In this document: in pieces, positions 1 to 4,829 of the stretch | How positions within the stretch are numbered: position 1 is the stretch's first letter | Layout of the letters: the number at the start of each line of letters is the position of its first letter | Source: UBA287 sp034190325 | GTDB lineage: Archaea > Thermoplasmatota > UBA186 > UBA287 | Direction: 5' to 3' | NCBI GenBank assembly: GCA_034190325.1 | Contig: JAXHST010000045.1 | Location: 1 to 6,500 of the forward strand | Length of the DNA: 6,500 nucleotides | Notes under the pieces: generated by a model | What the model was told of the DNA's origin: nothing | The model's input: the letters and a program-made list of their open reading frames with translations, nothing else | Database searches by the model: none | Made by a program: the position numbers and the translations under genes

Positions 1-2
1 CT

Positions 3-68
3 CTTACACCAAAGGCTGCGAGCTCTATAGAGAGCATGGAGCGTTTTATAGAGAGGTTCATGAAATGA
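3..68 (+). CDS. mnhE: MnhE/MrpE-like antiporter subunit, C-terminal end only
   Basis: Only the last 21 codons and the TGA stop (66-68) are inside the window; the gene begins upstream. The visible tail reads LTPKAASSIESMERFIERFMK, a charged, probably helical cytoplasmic end. The identity rests mainly on position: an MnhE subunit immediately precedes MnhF and MnhG in Mrp and Mbh clusters, and MnhE proteins end in a short charged tail of this sort after their membrane segments. MnhE (MbhA in hydrogenase complexes) is a small membrane subunit needed for assembly and activity of the antiporter complex. Its stop overlaps the mnhF start by four bases (ATGA), indicating translational coupling. The fragment itself contains no diagnostic motif, so the call is inference from context. 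Confidence 0.65.
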   Translation, partial: LTPKAASSIESMERFIERFMK

Positions 69-325
69 TAGGATTTCTAAACATAATTGTTGTAGTCCTT
101 ATCTTCACAACTCTTCTCTGTCTCTACAGAGTTCTCTGGGGCCCTACTGTATGGGATAGGGTTCTTGCCATAAATGTCATAGGAACGAAAACAGTGATAA
201 TCCTTGTGCTCATAGGCTTTATATATGAAAATCTATTTCTTGACGTTGCCTTGACCTATGCAATGATTAACTTTGTTTTAACCATAGCTGTTGCCAGTTT
301 TCTCCAGAGGGGGCATGAAGAATGA
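65..325 (+). CDS. mnhF: Na+/H+ antiporter subunit MnhF/MrpF (MbhB-like)
   Basis: This 86-residue membrane protein has three predicted helices (about 3-20, 36-53 and 60-80), close to the usual length of the family. It carries the MnhF signature: R22 followed by GP (26-27), D31-R32 in the first loop, an IGTK stretch after it (39-42), and a buried Asp (D60) in LDVALTYA at the start of the third helix. MnhF is a small subunit of the Mrp antiporter and corresponds to MbhB in archaeal membrane-bound hydrogenases; it packs in the cation-translocating part of the complex. The ATG at 65 overlaps the upstream stop, and an AGAGGT-type ribosome binding site (52-57) lies seven bases before it. Its own stop overlaps the mnhG start by four bases. 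Confidence 0.93.
   Translation: MIGFLNIIVVVLIFTTLLCLYRVLWGPTVWDRVLAINVIGTKTVIILVLIGFIYENLFLDVALTYAMINFVLTIAVASFLQRGHEE
307..313 (+). promoter_or_regulatory. Ribosome binding site for mnhG
   Basis: A GAGGGGG run lies eight bases before the ATG at 322, inside the end of mnhF. It supports the overlapping start and independent reinitiation on the polycistronic message. Confidence 0.55.
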
Positions 326-615
326 ATATCATATCTATGATCCTTATGGTTGCCGGCACCTTCTTTTTCATCTCAAGCACACTTGGCATTCTTAGATTGC
401 CAGATTTCTATACAAGAACGCACGCAACAACAAAGTGTGATACTTTAGGCACTTTTCTTTTTATTCTTGGTTTTATGATAGAGAGCGGCCTAACGCTCCA
501 ATCCGCGAAATTGTTCTTTATTGTTCTCTTTGTTTATCTCACCGCCCCTGTTGCCTCCCATCTGCTGGCAAAATCTGCGTATAGAATTGGGATTAAGCCC
601 TGGAGGAAAAAATGA
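322..615 (+). CDS. mnhG: Na+/H+ antiporter subunit MnhG/MrpG (MbhC-like)
   Basis: This 97-residue protein has three predicted membrane helices (about 4-22, 42-54 and 62-80). It shows the family's hallmark, a first helix followed by G-I-L-R-L-P-D-F-Y, then R32 and H34-A35 before a TLG that begins the second helix. It also has the TAPVASHLL element (74-82) in the third helix, typical of MnhG. The subunit corresponds to MbhC in archaeal hydrogenase complexes and helps form the Na+-handling module with MnhE and MnhF; which residues carry ions is not settled from sequence alone. The tail (YRIGIKPWRKK) is basic, as expected for a cytoplasmic end. Start and stop both overlap neighbours by four bases. 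Confidence 0.93.
   Translation: MNIISMILMVAGTFFFISSTLGILRLPDFYTRTHATTKCDTLGTFLFILGFMIESGLTLQSAKLFFIVLFVYLTAPVASHLLAKSAYRIGIKPWRKK
602..606 (+). promoter_or_regulatory. Ribosome binding site for the MbhD-type gene
   Basis: A perfect GGAGG lies five bases before the ATG at 612, within the last codons of mnhG. It fixes that ATG as the start. Confidence 0.65.
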
Positions 616-857
616 TATGGGAGCTCGATATTGCGTTGATGATCTTCCTTGTTATACTTGCTCTTTCGGCTGTTATTTCAAAGGATCTTGTGATCTCTGC
701 TGTATGCCTTTCAGCCTACAGCCTTATCATGGCTATAGTCTGGCTTGAGATGAATGCTCCTGATGTGGCTTTTACCGAGGCTGTTGTTGGGGGAGGAGTT
801 ACAACGGTTATACTAACAGGGGCTATAGCGAAAACAGAAAGGAGGGAGAAAAGATGA
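612..857 (+). CDS. mbhD: DUF4040 / MbhD-type subunit (split MrpA C-terminal part)
   Basis: This 81-residue protein has three hydrophobic segments (about 6-22, 26-45 and 52-72) and a highly charged C-terminus (KTERREKR). The diagnostic stretch is APDVAFTEAVVGGGVTTV (49-66), equivalent to the PDLALTQ-type motif in the C-terminal half of MrpA and to MbhD of archaeal hydrogenases. D51 and E56 are the buried acids most likely to matter for ion movement. In bacterial Mrp this segment is fused into the large MrpA protein; here it is a free-standing gene, as in Mbh and archaeal Mnh clusters. The ATG at 612 overlaps the mnhG stop, and its own TGA overlaps the next start, both by four bases. Confidence 0.9.
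   Translation: MIWELDIALMIFLVILALSAVISKDLVISAVCLSAYSLIMAIVWLEMNAPDVAFTEAVVGGGVTTVILTGAIAKTERREKR
841..846 (+). promoter_or_regulatory. Ribosome binding site for the MbhE-type gene
   Basis: GGAGGG lies seven bases before the ATG at 854, inside the preceding reading frame, and supports that start. Confidence 0.65.
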
Positions 858-1132
858 AGATATGGCCCATAATCGTTCTTGCCCTTCTCGGCTTTTTCCT
901 CATACTTGGCGCCAGCGATCTCCCTGACTTTGGGGACCCACAGGCTCCTGCGCACCAGCATGTGGCTCCCTATTATATAGAGAACACAGAAAAGGATTTT
1001 GCTATGCCAGAGATCGTCACAGCCATACTTGCCGGGTATAGGGGGTATGATACCCTGGGGGAGACTACTGTGATATTCACTGGAGGTCTAATAGTGGTAG
1101 TGCTGATGGAGGAGAGGAAGAATGGAAGATGA
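854..1132 (+). CDS. mbhE: MbhE-type subunit (split MrpA/MrpB-like part)
   Basis: This 92-residue protein has an N-terminal hydrophobic helix (about 4-20), a polar loop rich in Asp, Pro and His (22-50, including H34 and H36), and a second helix (about 70-86). Between them lies the strongly conserved PEIVTAILAGYRGYDTLGE (52-70), with R63, D66 and E70. That motif is typical of MbhE and of the matching C-terminal region of MrpA, which sits at the interface between the antiporter subunits and the rest of the complex. The gene follows the MbhD-type gene exactly as in Mbh operons, and the two together stand in for the MrpA C-terminus. Its end overlaps mnhB by 11 bases, the largest overlap in the window. 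Confidence 0.9.
   Translation: MKIWPIIVLALLGFFLILGASDLPDFGDPQAPAHQHVAPYYIENTEKDFAMPEIVTAILAGYRGYDTLGETTVIFTGGLIVVVLMEERKNGR
1108..1114 (+). promoter_or_regulatory. Ribosome binding site deciding the mnhB start
   Basis: GGAGGAG lies seven bases before the ATG at 1122. This supports the start at 1122 even though it puts the gene 11 bases into the preceding one. The other two ATGs nearby (1129, 1132) are out of frame with mnhB. Confidence 0.7.
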
Positions 1133-1544
1133 TGTAATACTCAAAACAATAGCCAGAGTCCTGGTTCCTTTCCTTGAGCTTTTCGGTTTGTACGTAACAG
1201 TGCACGGGGATCTCACCCCGGGGGGTGGCTTTCAGGGGGGCGTGCTTCTTGGAATAGGGGTTATAGTATACACCTTAGCATTCGGAGTGTCGGACACCCG
1301 AAAAAAGATAACCTCAGGCATCAGAGATACGCTCAGCTCACTGGGGGTTCTTATTTATGTGATGATTGGGATCCTATGCATCCTGTTTGGGGGGCACTTT
1401 CTCGAGTACAGCGCTATTCCTCTGCCTGTTGGGATGGCTGAGAGAAATGCACTGCTGATATTGGGCATAGAGCTAGGTGTGGGCATAACCGTGATGTCCG
1501 TTGTGATCTCCATCTTTCTGGATTTGAATCAGGAGGAGAGATGA
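1122..1544 (+). CDS. mnhB: Na+/H+ antiporter subunit MnhB/MrpB (MbhF-like)
   Basis: This 140-residue protein has four predicted membrane helices (about 11-27, 38-55, 70-90 and 110-134), the usual size and topology of MnhB. The first loop contains the signature HGDLTPGGGFQGG (28-40), which is close to invariant in the family. Later features are a GGHFLEY segment (90-96) and an Glu in the last helix (E117, in GIELGVGI). MnhB corresponds to MbhF and is part of the small-subunit module thought to handle Na+ beside MnhC. The start is fixed by a good ribosome binding site. The stop overlaps the mnhC start by four bases. There is no sign of truncation or frameshift. Confidence 0.95.
   Translation: MEDDVILKTIARVLVPFLELFGLYVTVHGDLTPGGGFQGGVLLGIGVIVYTLAFGVSDTRKKITSGIRDTLSSLGVLIYVMIGILCILFGGHFLEYSAIPLPVGMAERNALLILGIELGVGITVMSVVISIFLDLNQEER
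1531..1536 (+). promoter_or_regulatory. Ribosome binding site for mnhC
   Basis: AGGAGG lies four bases before the ATG at 1541, within the last codons of mnhB. The spacing is short but the match is full length. Confidence 0.6.
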
Positions 1545-1912
1545 TTGAAGAGTTCCTTGCAGAGTACAACTTCTGGTTCGTTGTTCTTCTCATACTCATA
1601 GGCTTTTACGCCATGATAGCAAAGGATAACATAATAAAGAAGATCATAGGGCTAAACATAACCCAGACCGCCATATTCCTATTTTTCATATCTCTGGCGG
1701 AAAAAGAGGGCGGAGCGGCGCCGGTGCTTGTAGAGGGCGTTACTTCCTACGTCAACCCGCTTCCACACACCCTTATGCTCACAGGAATAGTGGTATCACT
1801 GAGCACTACCGCTGTGGGTTTAAGCCTTGCTGTCAGGATATACAGAGAATATCACACGCTTGATGCGCAGGAGATTTCAGCATCGATAGAAAGGAGGAAA
1901 GAGGATGATTGA
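1541..1912 (+). CDS. mnhC: Na+/H+ antiporter subunit MnhC/MrpC (NuoK/MbhG-like)
   Basis: This 123-residue protein has three membrane helices (about 11-28, 32-53 and 74-99), the fold of NuoK of respiratory complex I. Family features visible are GFYAMIAKDNIIKKIIGLNI (21-40), with the conserved Asn and Gly, and AAPV (59-62). The most diagnostic stretch is PLPHTLMLTGIVVSLSTTAV (73-92), matching the PLPQALVLTAIVI motif of MnhC and NuoK. MnhC lies next to the antiporter-like subunits in the complex. The C-terminal tail (about 100-123) is long and charged and probably cytoplasmic. Its stop lies eight bases inside the next gene, so the two are likely coupled in translation. Confidence 0.95.
   Translation: MIEEFLAEYNFWFVVLLILIGFYAMIAKDNIIKKIIGLNITQTAIFLFFISLAEKEGGAAPVLVEGVTSYVNPLPHTLMLTGIVVSLSTTAVGLSLAVRIYREYHTLDAQEISASIERRKEDD
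1893..1897 (+). promoter_or_regulatory. Ribosome binding site deciding the first mnhD start
   Basis: GGAGG (in AAGGAGGAAAG) lies seven bases before the ATG at 1905 and supports that start, which overlaps mnhC by eight bases. Confidence 0.7.
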
Positions 1913-3377
1913 CCCGATCCTTTTTGTTGCCATACCCCTGATCTCAGCCTTCTGCGCCCCCGTGATAGGGCGTCTAAAGGAGAAGCTATCCGGTTATATT
2001 GCTATAATCTCTTCCCTCCTATTATTACTCCTGGCGCTTTCAATAGCCCCTTCTGCGGTTGAAGAGCCTATCCATTACTGGGCTGGAGGATGGGAGCCGC
2101 CATACGGAATAGAGCTCGTTGTTGATTCTCTGAGCGTTTTCATGCTTCTCCTGGCGTCATCCCTCTCTCTGTGCATAGCTATATATTCCCAGCGTAGCGT
2201 AGAATGGGAGCTTGGCGGAAAAGAGAGACATTACTATGCTCTCTTTCTTATTCTCCAGGCAGGAATGATGGGTGTTGTGCTTACTGCAGACCTGTTTAAT
2301 CTGTACGTTTTCTTTGAGATAATGTCCATAGCAGCCTATGGGATGATAGCTATGGGGAAAAGCAGAGAAGCACTCAAGGCGAGCTTTAACTATCTTATAA
2401 TGGGCAGCATCGCTGTCTGTTTTATGCTCATGGGGGTGGGCTATCTCTATTCAATAACAGGCTCCGTTAACATGGCTGATGTTGCTTCAAGAATAAGCTT
2501 AGAAAGCCATCCCTCTGCCATAACAATAGCGCTCGCCTTCTTCGTGGTAGGGCTTAGCATAAAAGCTGCTCTGTTTCCTCTGCATCTATGGGTTCCTGAT
2601 GCATATACCTATGCACCACAGGCAACAACTCCTCTGATAGAGGGTGCTATGGGGCATGTGGCTTTATATACGGTCATAAGGGTTCTTTTTGGAGTCTTTG
2701 GGGTAGAGGTGTTGAGAAGCACAGGGGTAGCAGATGCGCTTCTCATTATCTCCTCTATAGGAATGATAGTTACAGCAGCCCTGGCAATAGCACAGAGCAA
2801 TCTTAGAAGGATGCTGGCATACTGCAGCATAAACCAGATGGGGTACATATTTTTTGCTATCTCTACCCTGAACCCTATAGGGGTCCTGGGCGGAATGCTG
2901 CACATATTAAATCATGCTCTGATGAAGGTCGGACTATTCCAGGCAGCTGGTGCTATAAAACAGAAGACCGGGATGGAAAACTTATTTAACTTCCAGGGTC
3001 TTGGGAAGACAATGCCTCTGACAATGTTTTCATTCACCATAATGGCTCTATCCATAATGGGCCTGCCTCCATTTGTGGGCTTTGTAAGCAAATGGTACAT
3101 ATCCCTCGGTATACTGGATGCCGGGAGATGGCCTTACATAGCAGTTATTCTTGTCAACACAGTAATGGAATTTGTCTATTTTATAAGAATAATAAATATA
3201 TCCTACTTCGGAAAAACAGTTGAGGAAAAAGCACCTGTGAAAAAGTTGGAAGCACCTATGAGCATGGTTCTACCTACAGCCGCGCTGGCAGTATCCTGTA
3301 TAATCTTTGGCATATTTGTCTCACCTTTACGCTCTCTTCTGGATCCTATTATTGGTATTCTCCTGGGGGGTGTATAG
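1905..3377 (+). CDS. mnhD: First MnhD/MrpD-like antiporter subunit (MbhH/NuoN-M family)
   Basis: This 490-residue protein has about 14 membrane helices, the full length of a proton-conducting antiporter-like subunit (Proton_antipo_M domain about 125-420). Charged residues expected along the half-channels are present: E138 in YVFFEIMS (helix 5), K220 in SIKAALFPLHLWVP (helix 7), the HILNHALMK element with H333, H337 and K341, and K396 in GFVSKWY (helix 12). E138 and K220 sit at nearly the numbering of the essential Glu and Lys reported for Bacillus MrpD. At the helix 8 position, often Lys in relatives, this protein has H251. It is the most MrpD/MbhH-like of the three copies, and it directly follows MnhC as MrpD and MbhH do. 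The stop directly abuts the next start. It is intact, with no frameshift. Confidence 0.95.
   Translation: MIDPILFVAIPLISAFCAPVIGRLKEKLSGYIAIISSLLLLLLALSIAPSAVEEPIHYWAGGWEPPYGIELVVDSLSVFMLLLASSLSLCIAIYSQRSVEWELGGKERHYYALFLILQAGMMGVVLTADLFNLYVFFEIMSIAAYGMIAMGKSREALKASFNYLIMGSIAVCFMLMGVGYLYSITGSVNMADVASRISLESHPSAITIALAFFVVGLSIKAALFPLHLWVPDAYTYAPQATTPLIEGAMGHVALYTVIRVLFGVFGVEVLRSTGVADALLIISSIGMIVTAALAIAQSNLRRMLAYCSINQMGYIFFAISTLNPIGVLGGMLHILNHALMKVGLFQAAGAIKQKTGMENLFNFQGLGKTMPLTMFSFTIMALSIMGLPPFVGFVSKWYISLGILDAGRWPYIAVILVNTVMEFVYFIRIINISYFGKTVEEKAPVKKLEAPMSMVLPTAALAVSCIIFGIFVSPLRSLLDPIIGILLGGV
3365..3372 (+). promoter_or_regulatory. Possible ribosome binding site for the second antiporter gene
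   Basis: A GGGGGGTG run lies five bases before the ATG at 3378, inside the last codons of the previous gene. It is an imperfect Shine-Dalgarno match, so translation may depend on coupling with the upstream stop. Confidence 0.4.
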
Positions 3378-4829
3378 ATGGAGTGCTGGATTCCTGCGAT
3401 TGTAACTCTTTTGCCAATGGCTCTTGCTCCGCTGGTCTACTGGATAGAGGATAACCGTATGAGGGATATCTTTGTCTCAGGTGTCGCTCTATTAACCTTC
3501 TGCCTAGCACTTCTTATGATCCCAAGCACCGTAGCCGGAGACTTTTTAGAGTGCACTCTTGTTTCGAGCGACATTTCCATATTAAGCATATCCTTCTTTG
3601 TTGATGAGATAAGTCTTATAATGTCACTCTCCATCTCCTTCCTCTGGTTTCTTGCTATGGTCTATTCTCACGGTTATATGAGCCATGAAGGGAATCTAAA
3701 AAGGTACTATGCATTTATGCTCCTCAGCCTTGGTGCGACCATGGGCATAGTGGTAACAAAGAACCTCTTTTCACTCTACATATTCTTTGAGGTCATGACG
3801 GTTACAACCTATGTCTTCGTCATACATGAGGGCACACCAGAAGCCATGTACGCAGGAAGGCTCTACATATACATCCTTTTAGCCTTCGGGGTGCTGCTCC
3901 TGTTCCCAATATTGGCCACATACATGCTCACAGGTTCCTTAGATGTGAATACCCCGGGACTTTTCCTCTCAACCGAAGTTACACCACTCCATATGGTGAT
4001 ATTCGTATGCTACATGTTAGGCTTCGGTGCAAAAGCCGGGCTATTTCCGTTGCATGTGTGGCTTCCAAAGGCACATCCCATAGCCCCATCACCTGCCAGC
4101 GCTCTGCTCTCTGGAGTTCTCATAGAGATAGGAGCTTACGGTATGATAAGGGTTGTGTACAACATCTTCGGGATATCCATGATAACCCAGGAGATGTGGC
4201 TCTTGCTTGCCGTTCTTGCCAGCATAAACGTATTTTTTGGCTCAGCTGTTGCTATAGCCCAGAAGGAGATAAAGACTATGCTAGCATACTCAAGCATAGC
4301 GCAGATGGGCTATATGATGCTCGGCATAGCCTTTCTGACACCACAGGGCCTGGTTGGGAGTGTTTTTCACATATTCAACCATGTCTTCATGAAAGGGTGC
4401 CTCTTTCTCTGTGCGGGTGCAATAATACATCAAACAGGCATACGCAATGTTGATGAGTTCAATGGCATGGGTAAAGCAATGCCAAAGACTATGTTCTCTT
4501 TTACGATAGCTGCACTTGCGATGATAGGCATACCTCCGCTGAACGGTTTCGCAAGCAAATGGATCCTTTGCATCGGCGCCCTTGAGGGGGGAGGTGCACT
4601 ATTCATATTCTTTGTCCTCCTCCTTCTCCTCAGCTCTTTGATGAATGCTGTATATTTCCTGCCTCCGATAATAAAGAGCTACTTCGAGCAGGGAGAGGTT
4701 GAAGGGAAAGATCCTGGAGCTTCTATGATGGTGCCCATAGTGATCTTAGCCCTGGGCTGCATAATATTCGGGCTCTTCTGTGGGCCGATAATTGAGTTTA
4801 TAGGGGGCTTTGTTTCTGCGGTGATATGA
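3378..4829 (+). CDS. mnhD: Second MnhD-like antiporter subunit
   Basis: This 483-residue protein has about 14 membrane helices and is clearly homologous to the gene before it, but not a recent copy: the two differ at most loop and many helix positions. Conserved channel residues are E138 (YIFFEVMT, helix 5), K219 (GAKAGLFPLHVWLP, helix 7), H331, H335 and K339 (HIFNHVFMK) and K394 (GFASKW, helix 12). The helix 8 position, His in the first copy and Lys in the third, is Glu here (E250, in GVLIEIGAYG). The KAHPIAPSPASALLSG stretch (231-246) is shared almost word for word with the third copy, so this protein groups with it and with NuoL/NuoM-type or MrpA N-terminal proteins. It probably takes the MrpA-N role or that of the second antiporter subunit of Mbs/Mbx complexes; that assignment is inference. 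Confidence 0.93.
   Translation: MECWIPAIVTLLPMALAPLVYWIEDNRMRDIFVSGVALLTFCLALLMIPSTVAGDFLECTLVSSDISILSISFFVDEISLIMSLSISFLWFLAMVYSHGYMSHEGNLKRYYAFMLLSLGATMGIVVTKNLFSLYIFFEVMTVTTYVFVIHEGTPEAMYAGRLYIYILLAFGVLLLFPILATYMLTGSLDVNTPGLFLSTEVTPLHMVIFVCYMLGFGAKAGLFPLHVWLPKAHPIAPSPASALLSGVLIEIGAYGMIRVVYNIFGISMITQEMWLLLAVLASINVFFGSAVAIAQKEIKTMLAYSSIAQMGYMMLGIAFLTPQGLVGSVFHIFNHVFMKGCLFLCAGAIIHQTGIRNVDEFNGMGKAMPKTMFSFTIAALAMIGIPPLNGFASKWILCIGALEGGGALFIFFVLLLLLSSLMNAVYFLPPIIKSYFEQGEVEGKDPGASMMVPIVILALGCIIFGLFCGPIIEFIGGFVSAVI

Noticed and set aside
23..32. CTCTATAGAG perfect palindrome, with ATAGAGAG repeated at 27-34 and 48-55
   Set aside because: It is short, lies within the mnhE tail encoding Ser/Ile/Glu codons, and has no position or partner sites suggesting an operator.
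1034..1055. GGGTAT...ATACCC inverted repeat that could form a 6-bp hairpin (10-base loop), with a second GGGTAT nested closer
   Set aside because: It is made by the codons of the conserved GYRGYDTLGE motif of the MbhE-type subunit. No U-tract follows and it lies mid-gene, so it is not a terminator or operator.
1216..1241. CCCCGGGG palindrome and G-runs suggestive of a hairpin or G-quadruplex
   Set aside because: The G-runs are the codons of the near-invariant TPGGGFQGG motif of MnhB and are explained by protein constraint.
4007..4453. Open reading frame of 148 codons in another + frame
   Set aside because: It lies wholly inside the second antiporter gene. Its product is rich in Cys, His, Arg and Ser with no membrane or family pattern, as expected for a shadow frame.
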